Below, one piece after another: positions 1 to 8,657 of a stretch of DNA of 64,000 nt. The notes beneath the pieces were generated by a model. That model made no database searches. It saw nothing but the letters and a program-made list of their open reading frames with translations, and was not told the origin of the DNA. This stretch comes from Actinomycetes bacterium. GTDB taxonomy: Bacteria > Actinomycetota > Actinomycetes > Mycobacteriales > Mycobacteriaceae. The stretch spans positions 1-64,000 of the forward strand of contig JAEXZY010000038.1 in assembly GCA_023404955.1 (NCBI GenBank), given 5' to 3'. Positions within the stretch are counted from its first letter, which is position 1, and each line of letters begins with the position of its first letter. A program made the position numbers and the translations under genes.

Positions 1-149
1 TCACCGGAAGTGCCTTTCTGACCTGGACTGATTAGTGCGTAGAGAACACCAATCTTCCCAGTTCAAAGGGCACTTTCCTCATTCCGACACCCTGCGACCA
101 GCCGATACATCGGTGGATCGAGGCTAAACCTTGGCTGAAGAGAAAAGAG

Positions 150-491
150 TTGGAAGAGCTGGACTCTCATCCCAACGTGCTGGAAATGATCAAAACGGTA
201 CAGCCACTGCTATCCCCGCTGCAGAAACAGCTAGACGAGCTGTTGTATCCCAATCTTGCCGAGGATGCTGAGACCGTGCGCGAACTAGTCGGACGGTTCG
301 AGGGCCGCAGAGGGTCGTACTACCTCCAAACCGGTCCCGGCTTCACACGACGACGGTCAGCACCGCCGATGACAGAACTTGAGCCCCGCGTCCTGCACTA
401 CGCCCAATTTGTCTACACCTCCGAGACTGGAGCAATCGTGAGGCCAGAAGTCGTTCGATCAGGTGCGTACTCCACGATCCTCTATAGCTAG
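150..491 (+). CDS. Hypothetical protein, possibly a 3' remnant
   Basis: The reading frame from the TTG at 150 encodes 113 aa that I do not recognise: a hydrophilic helical N-terminus followed by a basic stretch and a tyrosine-containing tail. The frame is open from position 36, after a stop at 33-35, and the 38 upstream codons (including RWIEAKPWLKRKE) read like protein. No ATG or GTG occurs in that extension. The gene may therefore start at an unusual codon, or it may be the 3' end of a gene broken by integration. It lies next to tRNA-Leu and an integrase. No function is assigned. Confidence 0.4.
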   Translation: MEELDSHPNVLEMIKTVQPLLSPLQKQLDELLYPNLAEDAETVRELVGRFEGRRGSYYLQTGPGFTRRRSAPPMTELEPRVLHYAQFVYTSETGAIVRPEVVRSGAYSTILYS

Positions 492-524
492 CCGCTGGCC
501 GGCCGCCATCGTTGCGAAACGTCC

Positions 525-541
525 GTCAGCCGACGGCTGAC
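525..541. repeat. 7-bp inverted repeat between hypothetical gene and tRNA-Leu
   Basis: GTCAGCC-GAC-GGCTGAC is a perfect inverted repeat just after the hypothetical gene and 83 bp beyond the tRNA 3' end. It has no T-run. It could serve as a terminator for either neighbour or as an arm site of the integrase. I cannot tell which. Confidence 0.35.
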
Positions 542-623
542 GCGACGCTGACGCGGCGACGGAAATCGTGGGCAGTCGCCCAGGTGTTCGACACCGAAAT
601 GCCCTCTACCAGCACTTTCTCGG

Positions 624-697
624 TGCCCCCAGTCGGACTCGAACCGACACTTGGCGGATTTTAAGTCCGCTGCCTCTGCCAATTGGGCTATGGGGGC
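624..697 (-). tRNA. tRNA-Leu (anticodon UAA)
   Basis: On the minus strand the acceptor arms GCCCCCA and TGGGGGC pair fully. The anticodon stem GCGGA/TCCGC encloses the loop CTTAAAA, which gives anticodon UAA. The T arm GTCGG-TTCGAGT-CCGAC is intact and the discriminator base is A. The variable loop is short rather than the long class II arm usual for leucine tRNAs, a form I recall for mycobacterial tRNA-Leu(UAA). CCA is not encoded. An integrase gene lies 20 bp away on the 5' side. Confidence 0.92.
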
Positions 698-717
698 TTT
701 GCAGCTCAGAGCGTACT

Positions 718-1929
718 TTAGGCCGTATCAGCCTTCCTCTGACGTCCTGAATACCGCAGTGATACCGCAGTGCTGTCTATAGCCTTACCCAGCGCGTCTG
801 CCACACCGCTCAAATCGTCGTTGAGTAGGTGCCCATAACGGTCGAGCGTCATGGCCGCCGTTGCATGCCCCAGGAGTCTCTGCACGACCTTGACGTTAGC
901 GCCTGCACTGATCGCCAGTGACGCCGTGGTGTGCCTGAGGCCGTGAGGTACCAGCCCTTCGATGCCGACGTCTTCACACGCGTTGTCGAATGCCCAGCGG
1001 TACTCACCGAGTGGCAGGAACCCGCCCTTCCGACTAGGAAACACCAGCGCGTTCGGATCGGCAGGCAACTCAGCCTTGAGTTTCTTCCAGACAGGTTCGG
1101 GCACGGGCACGTGGCGATCCCGCTTCGTCTTGGTCGTCGACTCCACGATGCCCTTACCAGTGACCGCGGTTGCCGACGAGCGCACCGTCAGCACCCGATC
1201 CCCCACATGCCTGCGTCTCAACGCAACGGCTTCGCCGAACCGCAGCCCGCAGTACCCCAGGACCAGCGTCAGCGTCTCGAACCGATCAGCAGCCTTCGCC
1301 AGCATTAGGAGCTCGGCATGGGTCAGATAGCGCCGCTCACGCTCGCCTTGCTCGGGAAGATCTTCGTCCCGCTTGATCTCGAACGCGACGTTCTTCGCCA
1401 CCTTGCCAGTCCGTTGGGCGTACTTCAGGACAGCGCCTACCAGCTGATGAGCTTGGGTGATCCGACTTGCCGACAGGCCGGTTCCGCGTTGCCCGCCGTC
1501 GACTGACAGCGCCCCTAGCCACGTTGAATATGATTCATAGTCAATCCTTTTCAGCTGAACACTTTCCCACTTCGGCAGCACCACAGTGTCGAGCAACGAG
1601 CGATATCCGGCAACGGTTTTCGGCTTGCGGTGCTGTTTGGTGGCGAACCACTGCTCGGCCACCGATCCGAAAGTCTCCGCACTCTTCCGCGGATCGACAT
1701 ACTCGCCGCGCTGCACATCGGCGGTCAGCCCATTTAGGTAGGCCTGCGCATCCGGCTTACGCTGGAAACTCTTGGTGCGCTCGGCTCCACTGGCGTCAAC
1801 CCACCTGACACGCCATCGCGACACCTTGCCATATACCGCAGACCGCTCAGTGCGCATCGCGCCGTCCGGCGCCTTGACTCGTTTGTGCCAGCGGTCGTCA
1901 ATTCCCGCTCGCTCGTTTCGAGTCGTCAT
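718..1929 (-). CDS. Phage-type tyrosine site-specific integrase
   Basis: This is a 403-aa tyrosine recombinase of the mycobacteriophage/ICE integrase class. It has an N-terminal arm-binding segment (about 30-80), a SAM-like core-binding domain (about 85-180) and a catalytic domain (about 200-380). The catalytic residues are visible: R230 in GLRFGEA, H329-x-x-R332 in HGLRHT, H355 in LLGHA and Y365 in DRYGHL. It would insert and excise its element at the neighbouring attachment site. The gene points toward the tRNA gene with a 20-bp gap, and the excisionase-like gene is divergent on its other side. The full length and intact active site suggest a working enzyme. Confidence 0.93.
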   Translation of the reverse strand: MTTRNERAGIDDRWHKRVKAPDGAMRTERSAVYGKVSRWRVRWVDASGAERTKSFQRKPDAQAYLNGLTADVQRGEYVDPRKSAETFGSVAEQWFATKQHRKPKTVAGYRSLLDTVVLPKWESVQLKRIDYESYSTWLGALSVDGGQRGTGLSASRITQAHQLVGAVLKYAQRTGKVAKNVAFEIKRDEDLPEQGERERRYLTHAELLMLAKAADRFETLTLVLGYCGLRFGEAVALRRRHVGDRVLTVRSSATAVTGKGIVESTTKTKRDRHVPVPEPVWKKLKAELPADPNALVFPSRKGGFLPLGEYRWAFDNACEDVGIEGLVPHGLRHTTASLAISAGANVKVVQRLLGHATAAMTLDRYGHLLNDDLSGVADALGKAIDSTAVSLRYSGRQRKADTA

Positions 1930-2131
1930 ACGCTGAAAGTACCGCAGTACTCCGCTCCCCCCATCCGCTTCGTTGTCTGGAGGCCGGACTATGAGCCCGC
2001 CGAAGACGTCACGACCCCCGAGACGTTGAAAAACTCTTCTTCAAGCGAATGTGGCTGTGGTCGTGGACAGACCGTCAAGTAACCAGTCACTGTTGGCTCA
2101 GGCGAACCGACCATAGCTGAGGAGGAATTTG

Positions 2132-2329
2132 ATGGATCTGCTAGGAGCGAAGGAAGTTTCGGACATCACTGGAGTTCCGATGGGAACGCTGAGGTACTGG
2201 CGGCATTCGAATATTGGGCCGGCGAGTTTCACCTTGGGACGCCGAGTCGTTTATCGGAGGGCCGAGGTATTGCGCTGGATATCGGAGCGAGAGAGCGCAA
2301 CCCGCCGCGGAGGCGGCGACGCCGCTTAG
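2132..2329 (+). CDS. Excisionase-like small HTH protein
   Basis: A 65-aa protein with one winged-HTH of the excisionase/MerR-like type (helix-turn-helix segment AKEVSDITGVPMGTLRYWRH, then a strand and RRAEVLRWI). This layout is typical of recombination directionality factors encoded beside integrases. The ATG at 2132 is preferred because GGAGGA at 2121-2126 is correctly spaced; a TTG lies one codon upstream. It is divergent from the integrase and precedes the ATPase gene. It could also act as a transcription regulator of the element. Confidence 0.75.
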   Translation: MDLLGAKEVSDITGVPMGTLRYWRHSNIGPASFTLGRRVVYRRAEVLRWISERESATRRGGGDAA

Positions 2330-2341
2330 TGCCTGCGCACG

Positions 2342-2375
2342 AAAAAGACCTCGGGGACTAGCCGAGGCCTTCGTT
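2342..2375. terminator. Probable bidirectional intrinsic terminator
   Basis: An A-run (GAAAAAGA) is followed by the stem CCTCGG/CCGAGG around a GGACTAG loop and a T-rich tail (CCTTCGTT). It sits just after the excisionase-like gene. Confidence 0.55.
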
Positions 2376-2462
2376 CGAACCACCCGATCACGCCACACGG
2401 AAGTTCCTCATGAGACTAGCGCAGCATGCCCATAAGCGACAGCACCACGGGCAGGAAACCCC

Positions 2463-4040
2463 TTGAGCGGCAGGGGGGAGGGGGACAAGAAGTCAGTCGC
2501 GGCACGCTTAGTCGATATGGCCCGGGAACGCTATGTTCTCGGAGTCTCCAAGGACGGCGAACCATTTGGCGCCGAACGCAGTCGACCCCACCTCGCGATA
2601 CTCCTGCGTGGTGGGAGGGCTGGCCTACGGGCAGATCTCGCCGCTCGCTACTTCACCGAGACCGGTGCGGTCGCCGGGGGCCAAGCACTTACCGACGCCA
2701 CACTGATTTTGGAAGGTCTGGCGGCCACGCAGGCACCCGACAAGTTGAACCTACGCGTTGCCGACCACCACGGGACGATCTACATCGACACCGGAGATCC
2801 AAACGGTCAAGTAATCAAAGTCTGCGACGGAAGGTGGTCGATGGCTCCCACTGCGCCGGTGCGGTTCCTCCGAAATACGAAGCTGACGGGGGCGATGCCG
2901 GCACCAAGCTCCCGCGGGGATGTGACGAAGCTCTGGGAGTTCGTCAATGTCGCCGTTGAGGACCGCCCAGTTCTTCTCGCGTTCCTAGTAGCTGCTTTGG
3001 TTCAGTGCGACGTCCCGCATCCGGTACTAGCCCTGTTTGGCGAGCAAGGTAGCGCTAAAACGACATCGACACGGAGCTTGGTCGAACTCATCGATCCTTC
3101 GCCCGCCCCCTTTCGTCAGGCGCCGCGGGACGCGGACTCATGGGCGGTTGCCGCGTCTGGATCGTGGGTCGTTGCTCTGGACAACCTGTCGGCCATCCCG
3201 CCGTGGCTGTCGGACTCGTTATGCCGCGCTGCGACAGGCGACGCCATGGTGAAACGGTCTCTATACACCGATGCCGATCTGGCTGTCATCAAGTTTCGTC
3301 GATGCGTGATTATTAACGGAATCGACGTCGGCGCCATCCGACCCGATCTGGCAGAGCGGCTAGCGATAGTCGAGCTGCGACGCATCGACCCCAGAATGCG
3401 ACAGTCAGAGGCCGAGATGCGACAGCGGTGGGAAACAGCTCTACCAGGTATTTTTGGCGGACTACTTGACTTGGCTGCCTCCGTTCACCATCGGTTGGAG
3501 ACCATCAAAGTTGAGGACTCGCCCAGGATGGCGGACTTCTGTCGCACGCTGGCGGCCGTGGACGAGATCTTGTCGACTAATGGCGTACGCCGGTACATGT
3601 CGCGCGCCAATCAGTTGTCTGAGGACAGTTTGTCCGTCGACCCGTTTATCGAACAGCTTCGCTCGCGGACATTAGAACCTGCTGTTGGTCAATCCGGCAC
3701 TGATTTGCTGATGCTACTCACACCGGTCAACGACGACTGGCAACGACCGAGGGACTGGCCGAAGAACGGTCGCGACGTTTCTGGGCTGCTGCGTAGGCAC
3801 GCACCCGCTCTACGCAACCTCGGATGGGTGATCGAAGATGATGGCGCGCGCAACCGCAGGAACGTACTGCTGTGGACAATCTATCCGCCGTACAAAGATG
3901 TTGTGGCTCAGCGAGCCTCGCAACCCTCGCGTCTCTCGCTTACGCAAATCAGCGAGAACGCGAACTTCGACCGGAGTCAGCAGAAAGTTTTGAATGCCGA
4001 CGCGAAGGCTGGCGAGGGTCGCACGGCGGCAGCGTCGTGA
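2463..4040 (+). CDS. P-loop ATPase / primase-helicase-like protein of integrative element
   Basis: A 525-aa protein with a Walker A motif GEQGSAKTT (about 193-201), a hydrophobic strand ending in D240 (SWVVALDN) as Walker B, and a sensor-like CVIINGID segment. This resembles the ATPase domain of D5/SF3-type primase-helicases often found next to int and xis in actinobacterial elements, so a role in element replication is inferred. The start is uncertain. The TTG at 2463 lacks a clear ribosome site, ATG 2517 is possible, and an ATG at 2426 in another frame would read into this frame if one G were missing from the G-rich tract at about 2472-2483. The C-terminal 60 aa are polar and low in complexity. 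Confidence 0.7.
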   Translation: MSGRGEGDKKSVAARLVDMARERYVLGVSKDGEPFGAERSRPHLAILLRGGRAGLRADLAARYFTETGAVAGGQALTDATLILEGLAATQAPDKLNLRVADHHGTIYIDTGDPNGQVIKVCDGRWSMAPTAPVRFLRNTKLTGAMPAPSSRGDVTKLWEFVNVAVEDRPVLLAFLVAALVQCDVPHPVLALFGEQGSAKTTSTRSLVELIDPSPAPFRQAPRDADSWAVAASGSWVVALDNLSAIPPWLSDSLCRAATGDAMVKRSLYTDADLAVIKFRRCVIINGIDVGAIRPDLAERLAIVELRRIDPRMRQSEAEMRQRWETALPGIFGGLLDLAASVHHRLETIKVEDSPRMADFCRTLAAVDEILSTNGVRRYMSRANQLSEDSLSVDPFIEQLRSRTLEPAVGQSGTDLLMLLTPVNDDWQRPRDWPKNGRDVSGLLRRHAPALRNLGWVIEDDGARNRRNVLLWTIYPPYKDVVAQRASQPSRLSLTQISENANFDRSQQKVLNADAKAGEGRTAAAS

Positions 4041-4170
4041 CCGTGCGCTGTGGTGCAGGGAATCAGGTGCCCAGATAGTTGATCGCATACCGTTTTATCC
4101 GGTCTGATGATGCGTCAATACCGGCGAAGCGTCGACGTGTGGCAGCTCGCCTCGGTGGGTCGGCTGGGTC

Positions 4171-4311
4171 CTAGAGCTCATCCTGAATCGGCAGCAGCAG
4201 GGCGATGGCGTGACCATCCTCCGCCCGGATTTCGAATGAATCCCCCCGTTCGACGCTCAAGAGCACTTCGTCGAAGTTCTCTAGGAGGTCCTGCATTGCA
4301 ATGATCTTCAC
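4171..4311 (-). CDS. Phd/YefM-like antitoxin, short and without an obvious toxin
   Basis: GTG at 4311 opens a 46-aa frame starting MKIIAMQDLLENFDEVL and ending in a beta-hairpin-like GDSFEIRAEDGHAIALLLP. This matches the N-terminal DNA-binding fold of Phd/YefM antitoxins, where a helix contacts the operator and a strand carries the rdGkpvAvL-like motif. The usual C-terminal toxin-neutralising helix is missing, since typical members have 70-90 aa. No RelE or Doc-like gene is visible on either side. It could be a remnant or an orphan repressor. It lies 3' of the four-gene operon ending at 4432. Confidence 0.55.
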   Translation of the reverse strand: MKIIAMQDLLENFDEVLLSVERGDSFEIRAEDGHAIALLLPIQDEL

Positions 4312-4431
4312 GATTGGTCCAAGAGTATGAGTTCACCGGTTACATGCCCGAGAGCAGTGAAGCACCGTGAGGCCAAAGACTGCCGCAGGCGCCACTCTCG
4401 CATTCGGCCTTGTATCAGCTGGCGGAGCAGG

Positions 4432-5202
4432 TCAGGGCGTGGGAGGGCTCCAAACTTCCTTGACTGCTCTGCAATCCGCGACAGCTTGCGGGTCTACGAC
4501 CTCGATGTCGCGAAGCACGGAATCACAATCACCCAAGGAGCACCCATGATCGGTCAGTGCCTTCATCCAACTCACCAGCACGGTCATTGAACGAGTTCCA
4601 TCCTCGGAAGATCCGGTAGCCCACGCACGACCAAACGTGGCGGCCGCACTGTCGAGAAACGCTCTGTGCACCACCCGATATGCTTTGTCGAACTCCGATC
4701 GAGCCATCCAACCGTACGCAACTAGTTGCGGCACACCGATTTCGCGTTCGATGACGCTTGGGCTCGCAAGGCGAAGGGCAGCGCTCCACTGTTCACGAGC
4801 GGTAGCCGGGTATCCGTGTGGCGAAGTGGGCTGAAGCATCAGCAGGTACCGACCGCCTTCCGAGTAATCGGCCCGTCGCCAATCTGGGTCTCGCCCGGGC
4901 ACCGCTATAGCCGGGGGCGCATGCAGGGTCGTGCGGTCCCAGGTCGGCGGCGGAGGCTGTAGCGAAGCAATTGCGCACACTCTTTTTAGTGCTGAGCTGA
5001 GCTGTCTCAGCCTGTTCGCGTAGTCCAGCAGGGGATAACTCTTTAGTGAGGTGTAGTTGCCGCACAGCTCAACCCCAGTTTGAACGTGGAACTCGCGCGT
5101 CCAGGCACATGCTTGATCGACGACGTTCGCCAGATACGTATGCTGCCGCGCGAGCTCGGCGCGCCAAGCTTCGCCATCTACCTCCTGAGGCAGCGAATCC
5201 AT
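4432..5202 (-). CDS. Hypothetical protein, last gene of T7SS-like operon
   Basis: A 256-aa soluble, helix-rich protein with no signal peptide and no motif I can name. It contains WTREFHVQTG early and a run of predicted helices to the end. Its ATG lies 2 bp after the stop of the large Ala/Pro-rich gene, so the two are probably translated together. From position alone it may be a dedicated chaperone or partner of the large protein; that is inference. Homologues, if any, would be expected in the same gene order in other mycobacterial islands. Confidence 0.6.
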   Translation of the reverse strand: MDSLPQEVDGEAWRAELARQHTYLANVVDQACAWTREFHVQTGVELCGNYTSLKSYPLLDYANRLRQLSSALKRVCAIASLQPPPPTWDRTTLHAPPAIAVPGRDPDWRRADYSEGGRYLLMLQPTSPHGYPATAREQWSAALRLASPSVIEREIGVPQLVAYGWMARSEFDKAYRVVHRAFLDSAAATFGRAWATGSSEDGTRSMTVLVSWMKALTDHGCSLGDCDSVLRDIEVVDPQAVADCRAVKEVWSPPTP

Positions 5203-5204
5203 TG

Positions 5205-7553
5205 TCAGGATGAACCGCCTGCAGCGTCGAAAATTGCAGTGATCCAGCCGGTTCCCCGACTGTCGAGGTAGGCATGTGCTGCGGCGTAGATCATGTCTTC
5301 CAGCGGCAGGTCCGCCTGCATTGCCCCACAGTTGTCGTCAGCTATCCACCCCAGGACCACCTCAAGCGCCCGGCAAATAAGCCATTGCCCCCTGTACTCT
5401 GCACAGACGGTGTCAGTGCGTTCATCTTCCCAACCCGGCTGCACCATTCCGGTGCTGAACCATTGCTGCTGAACCGCTTCGGCGAAACGGGCGCGGTCCG
5501 AAGCGTCTACTCTGCCGTCTGCTGCAGCCGGCCATACCGAGTCGAAGTTCGGCGGAATTCGGGGGCCACCGTCGGCGACGATCGCAAGGCGCGCGTCGGA
5601 AACGATTGCTTCCGTGACCAGTTTGGCGGCTCGCTGGGTAAGCCCTCTGGCACGAAGTTGCGCTACACGCTCGAAAAGGTCGGGGTACTCCCGCTCCAAT
5701 CGGTGCGGAGTATTCGCGTTGGCGATAGCGTCCCGTTTTCCGATTGAGGCGGGCATGGACATGCCGGAGCAGGTGGCCCATTCAGTACCCCAGCGTTGCG
5801 CGGCAGTCATGAGCGCTGTTACGTCAGACCAGGTGGTCGCTGCAGCGGCTAAGCGCCAGCCAGCCGGCTCCGCGGCCTTAACTTCTGCGAAGGCGATCAG
5901 TGTCGCAGCCGGATCGAGATTTCCGATCCATCGGCTACGAAAGCCCTCTCCAATAGCTTGGTCAGACCAGAGCATCCGCACGCCCCTAGGGACCACAATC
6001 CCCGCGGGGACGTAGCCCGCACCGTGATGTGTCAGCACCACAACATGCCGATCGCCAGCCGCTGAATACATCAGGCCGACGGCCCACAGTGCGAAGGTTC
6101 GGCAGGATTCGGTGGCGTACAACAGTTCCCACGCCAACCGTTTAACCGTCTGTAGATCGCTCGACTCGTTGCGCCGCCGTTCCAAGTCCCGGGCCGCCGC
6201 GGCCGCTACCCGGGACGGCAGCGTCGCGGCGGGAGTTGTCAACGCTGCCGTCGCGACCGATGCGGCGGCAGGCGCCATTGAGGTGTGAGCGCCGCCCATC
6301 AATGGGACAGCACCGGCGGACGGTGGAACTGCGGCCGGAACTGAAGGCGGCGGACCCATCGGCCCCGGGGGCAGCAAGGGTGCTGAAACCGCTGGATAGG
6401 GATTAGTACTCGACACTACCTGCGGCCCGGCAATAGACGCTGGCACGGCACCCGTGGTCGCTCCTATTGACGGATGCCAGATTCCACTCGGAGATGCCGC
6501 CGGCTGCGCCGGCGTCGCAGTGGCTACGACAGCAGGAAAGCTAGTCGTCTGAGCGCCGGTGACCGATGACAGCGGCGCAGGACCACTTGCAGGCATGACC
6601 CCTTGCAGCGCGACAGCAGGAGACGGCGATGCAGATACTGCCGGTCGTACCAAACCCGACTGCGACATTCCTCCAGTGCCCGATCCCGGTAGCGGCGATG
6701 CCGAACTTCCGAACGCGGCCAACGAGCCTATGGATGAGGAACTTCCTGGTCCGGCGAGGCCTACCCCACTGCTTCCGATGTCACCAACCGCGGCTACGGA
6801 CGCAGGACTGGCGCTCTGCGCCGGGGGGTGCGGTGACAGCGTTGAAGGACCAGGGGTAGGCCCGGTGCTGACTCGCGGCGCAGTGTTACCAGACCTGGAT
6901 TCGGCATCAGACGGGTCTGGCACCGAAAGACGAGGCTGCGCATCACCGGTCTCCACTGCTGCCTCGGGTGGACGCTCAGGCGATTCGTCGGATCGCTTAT
7001 CGGTCGACCGATCGTCATCGCCCGTACTAAACGGATCGCCGTTCGGGGGTCCCTCCGGCAGAGGCGTAAATCCCTGGACGAATTGCACAGTTAGAGCGCG
7101 GATCTCATCGGCGGCCCCTACTGCGATTCCTCGCGCCCGCGCGGCAGCACTAGTAATGATGTTGATAGCCGTGGGACTTCTGCTCGGCACGTGTGCCAGT
7201 TGTTGATGTGCCTCAGCATCAATCGTGTCAATCATCAGCTCAGCACTCATCTGGATCCCCGCAACACTCTGCATCAGATCAGCGGCAGCCTTATCCGCGT
7301 CCGCCTTATCGTCGGCCCGAACCTGAATACGCCTGTAGGCAGCGTGCATTGCTTCGAAACCATTTGACTGCGCCACACCGACAACCTGCAAGCCGTGCAA
7401 GGCGACCCGGTGAGCATCTACTGCAGCCGCAGTCGCCACTGCCAGACGACGTTGAGCAGCAGCCCGTCCTTCAGATTGCTCGCGGGTGACCGGCCATACA
7501 TCAGGCGCCACGATGAAGCGTGAATAGCTACGAGCGGGTGGTGAAGCGGCCAT
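5205..7553 (-). CDS. Large Ala/Pro/Ser-rich protein, putative type VII secretion substrate
   Basis: A 782-aa protein in three parts: a helical N-terminal region (about 1-170) rich in Ala and Lys/Asp, a low-complexity Pro/Ser/Ala/Gly linker (about 175-465), and a globular C-terminal region with WAVGLMYSAAGDRHVVVLTH and GAGYVPAGIVVPRGVRMLW. This architecture and the C-terminal sequence resemble the mycobacterial Rv2082-type proteins (DUF5631/DUF5632 as I recall them), considered ESX-associated; I have not checked this by search. The ATG at 7553 overlaps the upstream stop as TAATG, which supports it over the ATG eight codons earlier. No signal peptide is seen. Confidence 0.7.
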   Translation of the reverse strand: MAASPPARSYSRFIVAPDVWPVTREQSEGRAAAQRRLAVATAAAVDAHRVALHGLQVVGVAQSNGFEAMHAAYRRIQVRADDKADADKAAADLMQSVAGIQMSAELMIDTIDAEAHQQLAHVPSRSPTAINIITSAAARARGIAVGAADEIRALTVQFVQGFTPLPEGPPNGDPFSTGDDDRSTDKRSDESPERPPEAAVETGDAQPRLSVPDPSDAESRSGNTAPRVSTGPTPGPSTLSPHPPAQSASPASVAAVGDIGSSGVGLAGPGSSSSIGSLAAFGSSASPLPGSGTGGMSQSGLVRPAVSASPSPAVALQGVMPASGPAPLSSVTGAQTTSFPAVVATATPAQPAASPSGIWHPSIGATTGAVPASIAGPQVVSSTNPYPAVSAPLLPPGPMGPPPSVPAAVPPSAGAVPLMGGAHTSMAPAAASVATAALTTPAATLPSRVAAAAARDLERRRNESSDLQTVKRLAWELLYATESCRTFALWAVGLMYSAAGDRHVVVLTHHGAGYVPAGIVVPRGVRMLWSDQAIGEGFRSRWIGNLDPAATLIAFAEVKAAEPAGWRLAAAATTWSDVTALMTAAQRWGTEWATCSGMSMPASIGKRDAIANANTPHRLEREYPDLFERVAQLRARGLTQRAAKLVTEAIVSDARLAIVADGGPRIPPNFDSVWPAAADGRVDASDRARFAEAVQQQWFSTGMVQPGWEDERTDTVCAEYRGQWLICRALEVVLGWIADDNCGAMQADLPLEDMIYAAAHAYLDSRGTGWITAIFDAAGGSS

Positions 7554-8077
7554 TAGCCGACCCCCGTTGCTTTGCATGCACTTTCAGCGGCCCGCAGGGC
7601 ACTCGAGTACTGATCAACCATGTCGTTGGAAACGGAGGCGGGTTCACGGCGCAAATCTGCGTCGACCACAGCCACGATCGACCGCCGGACATCAGCGAGC
7701 GCATCAACAATTTCTCGTGGTACGCCTGGACCTAGCCGGGTGGCCATATAGTTCAACTCCGCACCCACCGCGCTGAAGTAGTAGCCCTGCACCCCCAGGC
7801 TTTGTGATGACTCCCAGTCATTGGCCCGGTCGACGCGATCGATGAAGGCGCCACGCGCAATCCCAACACCGCTCTTGAAGTTCCTCAGGCCAACACACGC
7901 CTCAATTGCCGCGTCGTGCTTTTCTGAGGGCTCCGCAGCAGACGTGGACGAGGTCGACGGCCTTATCGCGTGTTCAGACTGCCCACGTGGGAAGATATTG
8001 AGACTTACAGCGAGTGACATGATGGCAACGACGGTGCTAACGACCGCGAGGTAGAACGCCAGCTTGCTCACAGTCAC
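7553..8077 (-). CDS. Single-pass membrane protein of T7SS-like operon
   Basis: A 174-aa protein with one N-terminal membrane segment (LAFYLAVVSTVVAIMSLAVSL, about 6-27) and a polar extracytoplasmic-type domain with two Cys (ACVGLRN and ESACKATG) that could form a disulfide. The GTG start overlaps the upstream stop (GTGA) and its stop overlaps the next start (TAATG), so it sits in a translationally coupled unit with the small helical protein and the large Ala/Pro-rich protein. It may anchor or escort them. No family is recognised. Confidence 0.65.
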   Translation of the reverse strand: MTVSKLAFYLAVVSTVVAIMSLAVSLNIFPRGQSEHAIRPSTSSTSAAEPSEKHDAAIEACVGLRNFKSGVGIARGAFIDRVDRANDWESSQSLGVQGYYFSAVGAELNYMATRLGPGVPREIVDALADVRRSIVAVVDADLRREPASVSNDMVDQYSSALRAAESACKATGVG

Positions 8078-8370
8078 TCCGCCACGGATCGAAGCTGTGT
8101 CGCGTTCAGTTCATCCACGACAACAAGGGAATTAACTGCTGCGGCCGCTGCAGTGCTCAATGCTTCAACCCGCAGAAGAAGCCCCGCCGCGTGACCCTGC
8201 TGGGCAGCGATAGAAGTGAAGTCTGCGAGGCCGGCTGCGGCGTCGATGATGGACAGCCTGCCGCTAGCGATTGGACCGGCCGGTTCAACAGACGCGGCGT
8301 CTGAACCGGCCACGCCAGCTGCCGCAATTCCGCCCCACGCGGTGGCCGGTTGCAGATCTAGACGCTCCAC
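8074..8370 (-). CDS. Small Ala-rich helical protein, EspC/WXG100-like candidate
   Basis: A 98-aa Ala-rich protein without signal peptide or Cys, predicted as two long helices separated near residues 50-55. Size, composition and first-gene position match EspC (DUF2580)- or PE/WXG100-type type VII substrates, but no clear WXG or YxxxD/E signal is visible, so the assignment is tentative. GTG start at 8370. It is the first gene of the coupled operon 8370-4432. The 287 bp upstream, to 8658, hold no other gene and probably the promoter. Confidence 0.55.
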   Translation of the reverse strand: MERLDLQPATAWGGIAAAGVAGSDAASVEPAGPIASGRLSIIDAAAGLADFTSIAAQQGHAAGLLLRVEALSTAAAAAVNSLVVVDELNATQLRSVAE

Positions 8371-8657
8371 GACTCATAAACTACCGCTTCGCACAGACAC
8401 TTCGCCACAGCTGAGCACACATTCGTTCAGCGGATAATCCCAGTTCAGTGGGCTGATCTGCACTTTCAAGCAAACAGGACACTGCCAGCCGCGTCATGTC
8501 CAGAACGTTTGATTCCAGCCAAACTCTCATATGTCAGGATCAGTCACGCTGGTATTGATGCCGCCGCCTGTTTGCATGGCCAGCCATGCCCCATCAAGTG
8601 AAGGCGGAACACGACATGCTTAGCATCTGACGGGGTAGCGCCGAGCCAGGGTACGCG

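Noticed and set aside
6559..7206. 215-codon plus-strand frame opposite the Ala/Pro-rich gene
   Set aside because: Mirror of the Pro/Ser/Ala linker of the minus-strand gene; no start signal or motif.
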